Assembly (NCBI GenBank): GCA_041917755.1
Contig: JAYRWY010000007.1
Span: forward strand, 1-64,000
DNA: 64,000 bases
DNA from: RGZA01 sp041917755
GTDB lineage: Bacteria; Pseudomonadota; Alphaproteobacteria; UBA9219; RGZA01
Direction of reading: 5' to 3'
The notes under the pieces were generated by a model. It made no database searches, was not told where the DNA came from, and was given only the letters and a program-made list of their open reading frames with translations. The translations under genes were made by a program, and so were the position numbers. Below are positions 7,137 to 15,338 of this stretch, piece by piece; position 1 is the stretch's first letter, and each line of letters begins with the position of its first letter.

Positions 7137-7619
7137 ATGAAGCGCAGGAGTTTTTTTCAGATTGCAACTGGCGGATTACTTGCCGCGAGTTCATTTCCAG
7201 TGAACGCCATGGCAAATGCCGGTTCATACGAGATTTCGAAAAGTGATGCAGAGTGGAAAAAAATCCTGACGCCGGAGCAGTATCACATCCTACGTGAGGA
7301 AGGCACGGAAAAGCCTTTTACCAGCGCGTTGGTGAACGAACACCGCGAAGGCACGTATATGTGCGCTGGATGCGATTATCCGTTATTTGAATCGTCGGCC
7401 AAATTTGATAGCGGCACGGGTTGGCCCAGTTTCTTTTTTGCCATTCAGCGGCATGTTGCCACCAAACGTGACCGTTCCCTGTTTATGGAGCGTACGGAAT
7501 ATCATTGTGCGCGATGTGGCGGGCATCATGGGCATCTGTTTGACGATGGGCCAAAGCCAACGGGCTTGAGGTATTGCAGCAATGGCGCGGCACTTACATT
7601 CAGACCCAAGGTGGCATAG
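7137..7619 (+). CDS. msrB: Exported MsrB, zinc form, Tat-like signal
   Basis: A 160-residue MsrB with an N-terminal export signal carrying a twin-arginine motif (MKRRSFFQIA, hydrophobic stretch, cleavage near NAMA). The domain has both zinc CxxC pairs (MCAGC near 76-80 and HCARC near 124-128), FDSGTGWPSF, HGHLFDDGP and the catalytic GLRYCSNGAAL. The resolving-Cys position is Thr, as in the first MsrB. Tat export would fit folding with zinc in the cytoplasm. The gene starts 1 bp after msrA ends. Confidence 0.9.
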   Translation: MKRRSFFQIATGGLLAASSFPVNAMANAGSYEISKSDAEWKKILTPEQYHILREEGTEKPFTSALVNEHREGTYMCAGCDYPLFESSAKFDSGTGWPSFFFAIQRHVATKRDRSLFMERTEYHCARCGGHHGHLFDDGPKPTGLRYCSNGAALTFRPKVA

Positions 7620-8258
7620 ATGATCAAGCAGCTTATGCGTGCCGGGATGCTGGTTGCGTTGGTGATGATTGCATGCACAATTGCGCGCGCAGCCACCACC
7701 CCGCCTCCTGTTCCATCTGGCAAAACCGACACCATAGTGGTGGCAGGCGGTTGCTTTTGGGGAGTGGAAGCGGTGTTTGACCATTTAAAAGGCGTGAGTG
7801 CAGCTGCATCCGGTTATGCCGGGGGCAGTGCGGATACCGCGCATTATGACAGGGTAAGTGACGGCAATACCGGCCATGCGGAAGCGGTGCAAATTACCTA
7901 TGACCCTGCGCAAATCAATCTGGAGCAACTATTAGATGTGTTTTTCAAAGTTGCCCATGACCCGACCCAGCTTAATCGCCAAGGCCCGGATGTGGGCACG
8001 CAGTATCGCTCCGCAATCTTTGTCAAAAATGCCGAGCAAGAACGCGCAGTGAAGGAAAAGATAGCTCAATTAACAACCGCGCATGCTTATTCCAATGCGA
8101 TTGTGACCAAGGTTGAACCGCTGAATGCGTTTTATGCCGCAGAGGATTATCACCAGAATTACCTCGCGCTAAATCCAACCAATCCCTACATCATCATGCA
8201 TGATTTGCCCAAGTTGGCGAAGTTGCGGATAACTTATCCATCTTTATACAAAGATTAG
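7620..8258 (+). CDS. msrA: Exported MsrA
   Basis: A 212-residue MsrA with an N-terminal export sequence of about 28 residues (MIKQLMRAGMLVALVMIACT, then ARA-A). Cleavage by signal peptidase I near ARA seems likelier than lipoprotein processing at C20. The domain shows GGCFWGVEAVF near 42-52, SGYAGGSA, GHAEAVQITYDP and DYHQNYLALNP. With the exported MsrB directly upstream it makes a complete periplasmic repair pair for both sulfoxide epimers. Its last 4 bp overlap the end of the convergent gene at 8255. Confidence 0.92.
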   Translation: MIKQLMRAGMLVALVMIACTIARAATTPPPVPSGKTDTIVVAGGCFWGVEAVFDHLKGVSAAASGYAGGSADTAHYDRVSDGNTGHAEAVQITYDPAQINLEQLLDVFFKVAHDPTQLNRQGPDVGTQYRSAIFVKNAEQERAVKEKIAQLTTAHAYSNAIVTKVEPLNAFYAAEDYHQNYLALNPTNPYIIMHDLPKLAKLRITYPSLYKD

Positions 8259-9097
8259 GCTGGTGCTGCTCCTTGTGTCCCTGATGATGGGGGTGAAGGT
8301 ATAATCTTGCCCCGTTGTGGTTCATGACTTTCTAAAAACGCAGCGAGCAATTCATAACTTTGCACGGGTGGTCTCATGTCGGCATTTAGCGGGCGAAGTG
8401 TAGCTGCCAGCTGCTTATTTGCATCAATTTGGCGCAGAAAATAACGCGCATTGTCGGGGCTATCGTGAAAATGGTGCGGAATGCGAATGCGTTCAGCTGC
8501 TTCGGTTGCCAGTGCGCCGACATCTGTTACTATCACGTGGCCATGAGAGGTAATGGCAGTATTCCCGGGAAGCACATCGTTATAAACAAGGCCATCGCGC
8601 GCTACTTCGACCTTCATGCGGGCATTGATCAGGTCGGCTTCAGGGGGTGTGATTACGCCGCTTTCAATCAATGTTTCCAGTGGTATGGCAGGCTGCGTAA
8701 CCGAAATGTGCGTGCCGTTAAACATAATGCTTTGACCGGCATGAAAACTTTGTGAATTGGGAATGGCGGGTTCGGCATGACGGGTGAGGCGTAATATTTG
8801 CCGTTGGCCGTGTTCATTATCGAAGGTAAGAACCAGAGCGCGGTCACCGATATTTTGAAACCCGAATGGCCGCGCTGCGCCAAGACGTTGTTCAAGCGCG
8901 GCGAGTTCTTGCGGATGTTGTGACAAGTAATGCGCGATATTGTTCGGGCGACGCTCGTCATGCGGCAGGCCGCGCAAATCCTCCGCCACACCCGTGACGA
9001 TGTCACGAAAAGTGTGGGATGGCGCAGCAATATATTGTTCGATTAAACGGGGAAGTTCGCGCCGAACCCGCCCGACAATTTCTTCGACATGTGGCAA
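8255..9097 (-). CDS. Orphan protein with kinase-like catalytic-loop pattern
   Basis: A 280-residue protein not assigned to a family. An N-terminal helical part (1-75) is followed by a beta-rich part. The stretch at 172-196 reads Y-N-D-V-L-P-G-N-T-A-I, then V-I-V-T-D-V-G-A. This has the spacing of the protein-kinase/APH catalytic loop (D-x4-N) plus the metal-binding D-x-G. A Pro/Ser/Gly/Ala tail ends the protein. The rest is too diverged to confirm a kinase fold by eye. There is no signal peptide or membrane segment. It converges on the msr operon with a 4-bp end overlap and stands alone. Confidence 0.6.
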   Translation of the reverse strand: MPHVEEIVGRVRRELPRLIEQYIAAPSHTFRDIVTGVAEDLRGLPHDERRPNNIAHYLSQHPQELAALEQRLGAARPFGFQNIGDRALVLTFDNEHGQRQILRLTRHAEPAIPNSQSFHAGQSIMFNGTHISVTQPAIPLETLIESGVITPPEADLINARMKVEVARDGLVYNDVLPGNTAITSHGHVIVTDVGALATEAAERIRIPHHFHDSPDNARYFLRQIDANKQLAATLRPLNADMRPPVQSYELLAAFLESHEPQRGKIIPSPPSSGTQGAAPA

Positions 9098-9221
9098 TGG
9101 AAACCTGACCGCAATAAATCCGTGTTAGTGGTTAGCTTAATTTAAAGAAATTGCCTGTGGGGAGAATTAATTTTAGATACAATTTGAAATAAGTGTACGG
9201 GAGAGAAAACGCGCAAACCTT

Positions 9222-9887
9222 TTATTTAAGGGGCTTTCCGGCGGAGGCGGCTGCGGGCGGCAATTTTTTTAGGTGCGTGGTGATGGAAATAGATACACTT
9301 TCGCCAATGATCCCAGCGTAATCAGTCATGTTGAAGTCTGTGCGATTAAGGGTGGTTTGGGCGGTGAGCGTAAGCTCTCTGGTGTGGCCGGTTTTGAGTG
9401 CATGGCGGTCTTCATCAGACAGGGAGATTTCCAGTGCGACGGGTTTAGTCACGCCGTGCATGGTCAGGTGACCACTGATCTGATGTTGCGCGGGGTTGTC
9501 ATCATCGGGTTTATAATCAAGTGTGGCGGCGCGGTCGCTGATGAAGGTGATAGTCGGGAAGCGTTTGCTATCAAAAAAACTTTCGCCATAAAGCAGGGCG
9601 TCTGTACCGGCATCACCGGTTTTGATATCAGCCACATGGATGGTCACGCGCACATCGCTTAATTCAGGTTTGCTTGAATGCAAATGCACATGGCCATGCA
9701 TGGCATCGGCGCGCGCGGTATCATCGATAAGCCCGCCATAGCTCCAGGTGAATTCCAGCTGTGATTGATGCGGGTCAATGGTGTAGAGGCTGCCAAAGCT
9801 GAAGGATGGCAGAAAGGCAAATAACAGCGTGAGAAGGATGTGGTTTATTGCAACAGCTCCGCATAAACGGCCAAGGTTGTAGCACAC
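9222..9887 (-). CDS. YceI family periplasmic protein
   Basis: A 221-residue exported YceI-type lipocalin-like barrel. After a hydrophobic N-terminus (AINHILLTLLFAFLPSFSFG) come the family hallmarks: YTIDPHQSQLEFTW, DALLYGESFFDSKRFPTITF and HLTMHGVTKPVALEI, then a closing LNRTDFNMTDYAG. YceI proteins bind isoprenoid-type lipids in the periplasm. The ATG at 9887 overlaps the end of the upstream glycosyltransferase gene by 43 bp, and no later start leaves a complete signal peptide, so the overlap is probably real and the genes co-transcribed. Confidence 0.9.
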   Translation of the reverse strand: MCYNLGRLCGAVAINHILLTLLFAFLPSFSFGSLYTIDPHQSQLEFTWSYGGLIDDTARADAMHGHVHLHSSKPELSDVRVTIHVADIKTGDAGTDALLYGESFFDSKRFPTITFISDRAATLDYKPDDDNPAQHQISGHLTMHGVTKPVALEISLSDEDRHALKTGHTRELTLTAQTTLNRTDFNMTDYAGIIGESVSISITTHLKKLPPAAASAGKPLK

Positions 9888-10981
9888 ATGCGTTCCATAT
9901 TGAAGTTATTGCGCGCATGCAGAATAGATTTTTCGGTCATGGCCAGACGGTTGGAATGTGAAAGCGCCAGCGCATTGCGGATGGCATCAGCCAAGGCATC
10001 AACATCGCCTTGTGGCACTAGCCAACCGGTTTCACCATCAAGTACGGTTTCACGCGTAGCGCCCAGATCGGTTGCAATGACCGGCACGCCCATCGCTTGC
10101 GCTTCGGCGCAGACGCGACCAAACGCTTCGGGAATCTGGCTGGGGCTGAGCACCATATTGGCGAGCATGTAGGCCGCGGGTAAATCCACATGGTCGAGGA
10201 AGGTAACTTTATCTTGTAAAAACAATTTTTGCTTGAGCGATTTAAGATGTTCACGATAGCCCGCATGTTCGTGATCAGGCCCGACGATGAGGCATGAAAA
10301 CGGCTCGGTGATTTTAGCCAATGCGCGTAGTGCCAGCTCTTGTCCTTTGGCCTTCATCAGGCGGCCGGGGAAAAGAATAAAAGGCTTGTCGCGCGGCAGG
10401 AAAATGGACGCCGCGAATTTATCAATGCGTTCCTGGCTGACATTATCGCGGTTATAAGTGTTCAAGTCGATGCCGCGCGGAATAACGGTGATGCGTTGTG
10501 GCGGGATATTGTAATTTTTTTCGATGCTTTCGGCCATATTGCGTGAAATGGCAATCACGCGTTCGCCTTTGGTCATGATGGAATTATAAAATTTTTCCCA
10601 TGGCAAATTGGTTTGATAGCTGCTGTGCATGGTGGTGACCATGGGTACTTTGGATTGGCGCGTCGCCATATAAGCCGACCAAGCCGGGGCACGTGAACGC
10701 ACATGCACCAGATTGACGCGTTCAATGCTGACGAAATCTTTGAGCAGATTATGGTTTTTCCAGATGATGCGCGGGTCTTTGCTGGCGGCTTCCCAACTGA
10801 AATGCACCGCGCCGGATTTTTCCAATTCATCGACCATGCGACCGCCTGCGGAAATAACAAAGGCACGTCCGCCTGCCCGCACAATGGCGGCGGCGACGTC
10901 AAGCGTCGAGCGTTCAGGTCCGCCTACATCCAGCGAGGGGACGATTTGCAAGATGGTTTTGCCTTCAAGGGATTTAAGCAT
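9845..10981 (-). CDS. GT4 family glycosyltransferase
   Basis: A GT-B fold glycosyltransferase of 378 residues from the chosen start (MLKSLEGKTILQIVPSLDVG). The N-domain has GGPERSTLDVA. The C-domain carries FPGRLMKAKGQELALRAL, the nucleotide-sugar site PEAFGRVCAEAQAMGVPVI (E-x7-E pattern) and GETGWLVPQGD. AAGGA lies 8 nt before this ATG, whereas the 33-codon upstream extension falls in a repeat-bearing region and looks non-coding. GT4 enzymes transfer sugars to lipid or polysaccharide acceptors on the inner membrane face. The acceptor is unknown, and there is no polysaccharide cluster next to it. Confidence 0.9.
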   Translation of the reverse strand: MLKSLEGKTILQIVPSLDVGGPERSTLDVAAAIVRAGGRAFVISAGGRMVDELEKSGAVHFSWEAASKDPRIIWKNHNLLKDFVSIERVNLVHVRSRAPAWSAYMATRQSKVPMVTTMHSSYQTNLPWEKFYNSIMTKGERVIAISRNMAESIEKNYNIPPQRITVIPRGIDLNTYNRDNVSQERIDKFAASIFLPRDKPFILFPGRLMKAKGQELALRALAKITEPFSCLIVGPDHEHAGYREHLKSLKQKLFLQDKVTFLDHVDLPAAYMLANMVLSPSQIPEAFGRVCAEAQAMGVPVIATDLGATRETVLDGETGWLVPQGDVDALADAIRNALALSHSNRLAMTEKSILHARNNFNMERMCATTLAVYAELLQ

Positions 10982-11005
10982 GGATGGAATCCTTAAGTGT
11001 GTTTT

Positions 11006-11043
11006 GCCATTCGCTCTGCGCGACGTTGCGCAACCGCTCGGGC
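11006..11043. repeat. 38-bp palindromic repeat, copy A
   Basis: GCCATTCGCTCTGCGC, then a 6-nt variable loop, then GCGCAACCGCTCGGGC. It is identical at 32 of 38 positions to 31871-31908. Five of the six differences fall in or beside the loop of the TGCGC/GCGCA hairpin. This copy lies in the leader of the glycosyltransferase gene. Confidence 0.7.
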
Positions 11044-11118
11044 AAGGAAGTGCGGTTAAATCTACCGCCATACTTGCCAAGGAATGGTAAACGCGAATAG
11101 GCAGAAATAAGTGAATGA

Positions 11119-12339
11119 TTAGAGAGGCTTAGTATCGTCTGCGGGGCGCAGTTTTTTCAAAGCCCTGTATAGGGCGGGGTTGAGTAAAATGGAAACCATG
11201 GCACCTGCCAGCATCAAATCGCGACCCTCTTCATTGAGTACGCCCAGCGAAATGCCAAGCCCCGCCAGGATGAACGACAATTCACCAATCTGGCCAAGGC
11301 TACCCGCGACAAATAATGCGGTGCTTTTGGTTTGACGGAACAGCACAATCATGATGAAGGCGGCAATGGATTGCCCGAGCATAATCACCCCCACCGTTGC
11401 TGCAACAAGCCATGGCTTTTGAATGACCACATCAGGGTTGAACAGCATGCCCATGGAGATAAAAAACAATACTGCAAACGCATCGCGCAATGGCAGGGTT
11501 TCTTCGGCGGCGCGGTGACTGAGTTCGGACTCGCTTAATATCATGCCGGCAAAGAATGCGCCGAGCGCGAACGACACGCCGAATAATTTTGCTGCGACAA
11601 ACGCAACGCTGAGTGCAATGGAAAGCACACATAAACGGAATAGTTCACGCGAGCCGGTTTTATTGACGTAATGCAGAACCAGCGGGATAAGTCTTCGCCC
11701 TAATACCAGCATCAGTGCAACAAAGGCAACAACCTTGCCAAGCGTGATGCCAAGCGAGGTAAGAAGGCCATTTAAAGCCTTTGGTGAAAGGCCTTTTTGC
11801 AAGGTATCGCTGTCAAGTAATGGTACAATCGCGGGCAAAAGCACCAATGCAAAAATCATCAGGATGTCTTGCACAATGAGCCAGCCGATGGCGATTTTTC
11901 CCAAATCGCTATCGAGTAATTTTCGTTCCTTCAGGTTACGCATCAATACGACGGTGGACGCTACCGACAGCGCGAGACCAAAAATAATCCCCGCACCTAA
12001 TGACCATCCCATCCAATGCGCGAGGGCAAAGCCGAGCAGCGAGGTGAGGATAACCTGTCCGATGGCACCGGGAATGGCGACGGCGCGCACCGACAATAAA
12101 TCTTTGACCGAGAAATGCAGACCCACGCCAAACATCAGGAGGATGACGCCAAGCTCTGCGAGTTCGAGCGCGATGGTTTGATCGGCAACATAGCCAGGCG
12201 TATGCGGGCCGACAAGAATGCCAGCTAATAGATATCCGGCAATGGGCGAAATTTTGAAGCGATAGGCCAGTGTGCCAAAAATACAGGCCAGCGAGAGACC
12301 AATCACGAGGATGGAGATGAGCGGTGTTTCGTGAATCAT
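11119..12339 (-). CDS. CPA2 family cation:proton antiporter
   Basis: A Kef/CPA2-type antiporter of 406 residues from the start at 12339 (AGGG 7 nt upstream). About 12 membrane segments are visible. Family motifs include FKISPIAGYLLAGILVGPHT near the N-terminus, the ELGVILLMFGVGLHFS core, and FALGAFFAGMILSESELSHR. It lacks the cytoplasmic TrkA-N/RCK domain of E. coli KefB/KefC, so it would be ungated by that route. It likely exchanges K+ or Na+ for H+ across the inner membrane. The ion cannot be read from the sequence. Confidence 0.88.
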   Translation of the reverse strand: MIHETPLISILVIGLSLACIFGTLAYRFKISPIAGYLLAGILVGPHTPGYVADQTIALELAELGVILLMFGVGLHFSVKDLLSVRAVAIPGAIGQVILTSLLGFALAHWMGWSLGAGIIFGLALSVASTVVLMRNLKERKLLDSDLGKIAIGWLIVQDILMIFALVLLPAIVPLLDSDTLQKGLSPKALNGLLTSLGITLGKVVAFVALMLVLGRRLIPLVLHYVNKTGSRELFRLCVLSIALSVAFVAAKLFGVSFALGAFFAGMILSESELSHRAAEETLPLRDAFAVLFFISMGMLFNPDVVIQKPWLVAATVGVIMLGQSIAAFIMIVLFRQTKSTALFVAGSLGQIGELSFILAGLGISLGVLNEEGRDLMLAGAMVSILLNPALYRALKKLRPADDTKPL

Positions 12340-12466
12340 CAATAAACCCTGACTTGGAAAGCTTAATATTTGGTTGGGGATTGCAATGGCTGCGCTAAGC
12401 ACATCAATATAGGTTAGTTTAGTAAAACGACCACGTCGATATCATGATTCAATATATAGCAATTCA

Positions 12467-13165
12467 ATGAAGCCTGCGCCCAAGCATATCATGACCCTTG
12501 GTGAATTGACCGCCGATGTGGCGCGTAAACGCATCAAGCATATTCATCTGCGGATTACGGCGCCCGAGGGTCAGGTGCGGATATCTGCACCGCTGCGTAT
12601 GTCGTTGGAGCGTATCCGGGCGTTTGCGTTATCCAAGATGGATTGGATTATGAAACACCATACGCGCATGCGCCGTGTGCGGATACTTCCCAAAGTGCCA
12701 GCCGCCAATGATCATGAAATCATGTTGTGGGGGAGATTGCATCCGGTGCAGGTCAGTGAGACGACAGGCGTATCACGCGTGCGGCTGCAAGAAGGTGTTG
12801 TGCATATATATCTGCGCCCATCATCGCCGCCATATAAACGCCGCGCGTTGATGGATGCATGGCAGCGTCGCATGATGGTGCAAACGGTGCGCAGGCTATT
12901 GGATAAATGGGAGCCAATCATGGGCGTGGAAATTGCCCGTGTAACCGTGCAACGGATGCGTAGCCGGTGGGGCAGTTGCACGCCCAGTAAGCGGCGCATA
13001 CGTTTGAATTTGGAATTACTGTCACGCCCGCCGGAATTGCTGGAATATGTGGTGGTGCATGAGCTGTGTCATTTATTCGAGCGTGGCCATGGCCCACGGT
13101 TCAAGGCCGTGATGGACAGGTTTTTACCCAATTGGCGCGAGTTGCGCAGGGTGTTGAATGGATAG
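12467..13165 (+). CDS. YgjP-type (DUF45) zinc metallopeptidase-like protein
   Basis: A 232-residue DUF45/WLM-like protein. The zinc site V-V-H-E-L-C-H-L-F (about 196-204) is followed by G-H-G-P-R-F-K. Upstream are the family motifs R-M-R-S-R-W-G-S-C (about 163-171) and LNLELLSRPPELL. The N-terminal half holds the usual RIKHIHLRI beta region. Members are cytosolic minigluzincins of unclear substrate. A diverged copy of its last 24 codons reappears at 15257-15333. Confidence 0.92.
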   Translation: MKPAPKHIMTLGELTADVARKRIKHIHLRITAPEGQVRISAPLRMSLERIRAFALSKMDWIMKHHTRMRRVRILPKVPAANDHEIMLWGRLHPVQVSETTGVSRVRLQEGVVHIYLRPSSPPYKRRALMDAWQRRMMVQTVRRLLDKWEPIMGVEIARVTVQRMRSRWGSCTPSKRRIRLNLELLSRPPELLEYVVVHELCHLFERGHGPRFKAVMDRFLPNWRELRRVLNG

Positions 13166-13243
13166 CCCAATAACCAGCTTGTATATTCGGATTTGTTTGA
13201 ATATGGGTATCCCAATCATAGATTGGATAAAAGAAAGTCACAC

Positions 13244-15247
13244 ATGAATAGCGCAAATCTCAGTGATGCGGTGTCGAGTAACGGAATGGTACAAGCTGCG
13301 GCAAGTTGGCTGGTGCTGCTGGCGATATCAATCGGTATTTCCACGCTATTTGGAGCGCCGCTGCATGATGCGATGTTATATGCGGCCTATATGGCATTAT
13401 TTGTGATGATGCCTGGCGCGTTGCTGTTATCGCTCGCATCCAGAAGACCAAACGGACCGATTGAATTTGCCATTAAAGCGGTGGTTATCGGACAGTGCTT
13501 TGAAATGGCATCGGGTCTTTTGTTTACGATGCTTGGCATTCAGGCGGCGTATCAGATGTTGCCATGTGTGTTTTTAATAGGTGTCATACTGAATAGGCAT
13601 CGTATCGCGCGATGCATTAGCCAGAGCCAGTTGCAATTATCCAAGACGTTGGTGGCGTGTGTGTTGGCGGCGGTGTTTCTGGTGTTTGCTGCCTCGCTGT
13701 CGGATTTCAGCAACATTATTGATCATCACTATACGTGGGTGGCAGCGTTTTCGAATGCCGTGAGCATCAGCTGGCCGCCGATCGAGCCGTTCATTATGGA
13801 TGTGCCGCTGCATTATCATTATTTATATAATGTGCATGTGGGAATGGCCGCGCACATAACCGGCGTACCTTTAATTCTGGTGGCATCCCGTCTTGCCATT
13901 ATTGTTCATGGCCTGACCTTGATAGGAATGTTGTACGTGTTTGCCCAGTCGCGCATGGCGGCTGCATGGCTGGGTATTGTGGTGGCGACAGCGTTGCTGC
14001 TCACCTTCGGTTATTCGGAATTGATGTGGAAGAGCTTTCATTTTGCAACAGCGCAAATCATGTTCCGCGTGGCGTCCACCATGATTGCGTTCCAGATATT
14101 TATCGTGCTGTTGGATGAAGTGCTTGCAGAACGCCAGGAGCGAATTCGCTATTGGTTGCTGGTTGGGTTGGTGTTGGTAGGATGTGGCACGCGCGTCAAT
14201 ATGCTTCCGATGCTGGCATCGGGTGTTGGATGTTTGATGCTAGCCAAGTTTGCAGCACGCGAGCGTTTTAAAGATTACGCCATTCTGTTGGCAACCTTGG
14301 CAGGTGGCGTCGTATTCAGTATCGTGTTTTTTCTTGGCTTCGGGTCTACCGTTTCGGATGGAACCAAGTTGGTGGTGTTTAATCCGCTCAATATTCCCGT
14401 TGCCGAGTGGGCCGAGCTGCGTTATGCCCCTATCATTGAAAACATGTTGGCAAACGGCGCGCCATCATGGCTGGCTAGTTTAGTGTATGTCGTTACTGCG
14501 GTGTGCGGGCGCATGACATTTTTATTGCCGGGCTTGCTGTATGTGCTCATGAAGCCGGTTGTAACCAGAGATATGCTGGTGATGCTGGGCGGGGTGGCGC
14601 TTGCGGGAATTGGCCTGTTGGTGTGCATTGAAACAACGGTTCCCCAAGAGGTGTGGGGATTTTACTGGTATGCCGATATTGCCCTTGGGGTGTTAGGTAC
14701 GGCCGGGTTGTACGCCATGTGGATGTCGCGCCGGCAGGGCGGAATTTGGGTGAATGCAGGGTTGGTTGCGACAGGCATTTTATTGGTTGTGCAAGTTGCA
14801 GAATTCAGCACCGGCTTTATTCCCAAACTTTCTGCATCGGATTTGCCCATGTCGATGCCGGCGTTCCATGACCAGAAAAACGATGCGGTGGCGCGTACGC
14901 TTATTCATACCATCAAGCCCGGCGATGTGTTGGTGACCGGCGGGGCAATTTCTGAATTTGATGACAGGCCTTTTGCGGCGGCAGTTCCAGGCATTCAGCT
15001 CTATGGGTCGCGTTATATTTTGGATGTCTATGCCACCCGAACAATTATTGATCCAAAGGTTGCATCGCGTCTGTGGCTTATCAAGAATGATTTATCAAAA
15101 CCTGCCGACCGTTCGAAGGTGAAGCGGGATGTTGGTAATACCCGCAATGTATACATGTTATGGCTCGGTACCGGGTCATTCAATACATCGGGCATGACCC
15201 GTATTGAAGCATGGGATGATCGATCGCTCTGGCGGATTGAAGAGTGA
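13244..15247 (+). CDS. Large polytopic membrane protein, unknown
   Basis: A protein of about 667 residues with roughly 12 hydrophobic segments and a soluble C-terminal part of about 130 residues (DDRPFAAAVPGIQLYGSRYI and following). Scattered features recall GT-C membrane glycosyltransferases or O-antigen-type proteins: an acidic-aromatic early loop (DHHYTWVAAF) and multiple short loops. No diagnostic motif is visible, so no function is assigned. The start at 13244 (MNSANLSDAV) is chosen over 13193 because an AAGAAAG stretch precedes it and the upstream residues are not hydrophobic. The gene is framed by the ygjP gene and a copy of the ygjP 3' end, which suggests insertion or local duplication. 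Confidence 0.75.
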   Translation: MNSANLSDAVSSNGMVQAAASWLVLLAISIGISTLFGAPLHDAMLYAAYMALFVMMPGALLLSLASRRPNGPIEFAIKAVVIGQCFEMASGLLFTMLGIQAAYQMLPCVFLIGVILNRHRIARCISQSQLQLSKTLVACVLAAVFLVFAASLSDFSNIIDHHYTWVAAFSNAVSISWPPIEPFIMDVPLHYHYLYNVHVGMAAHITGVPLILVASRLAIIVHGLTLIGMLYVFAQSRMAAAWLGIVVATALLLTFGYSELMWKSFHFATAQIMFRVASTMIAFQIFIVLLDEVLAERQERIRYWLLVGLVLVGCGTRVNMLPMLASGVGCLMLAKFAARERFKDYAILLATLAGGVVFSIVFFLGFGSTVSDGTKLVVFNPLNIPVAEWAELRYAPIIENMLANGAPSWLASLVYVVTAVCGRMTFLLPGLLYVLMKPVVTRDMLVMLGGVALAGIGLLVCIETTVPQEVWGFYWYADIALGVLGTAGLYAMWMSRRQGGIWVNAGLVATGILLVVQVAEFSTGFIPKLSASDLPMSMPAFHDQKNDAVARTLIHTIKPGDVLVTGGAISEFDDRPFAAAVPGIQLYGSRYILDVYATRTIIDPKVASRLWLIKNDLSKPADRSKVKRDVGNTRNVYMLWLGTGSFNTSGMTRIEAWDDRSLWRIEE

Positions 15248-15256
15248 TGGCGCAGG

Positions 15257-15333
15257 CACGGCCCACGCTTCAAGGCCGTGATGGATAAGTTCTTACCCAA
15301 TTGGCGGGAGTTGCGGCGTGGGTTGAGTGGGTG
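15257..15333 (+). pseudogene. Duplicated 3' fragment of ygjP-type gene
   Basis: In frame it reads H-G-P-R-F-K-A-V-M-D-K-F-L-P-N-W-R-E-L-R, ending R-G-L-S-G-stop. It matches the last codons of the gene at 12467-13165 (13088-13165) with few changes. No start or catalytic region is present. It is either a remnant of a second ygjP gene or a duplication produced when the membrane-protein gene arrived. Confidence 0.8.
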
Positions 15334-15338
15334 AGGGG

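Noticed and set aside
10982..11080. N-terminal extension of the glycosyltransferase to 11080
   Set aside because: It runs through the palindromic repeat, and the ATG at 10981 has AAGGA at proper distance.
13193..15247. Membrane gene as a transposon or IS element
   Set aside because: No transposase, no terminal inverted repeats; only the ygjP 3' end is duplicated.
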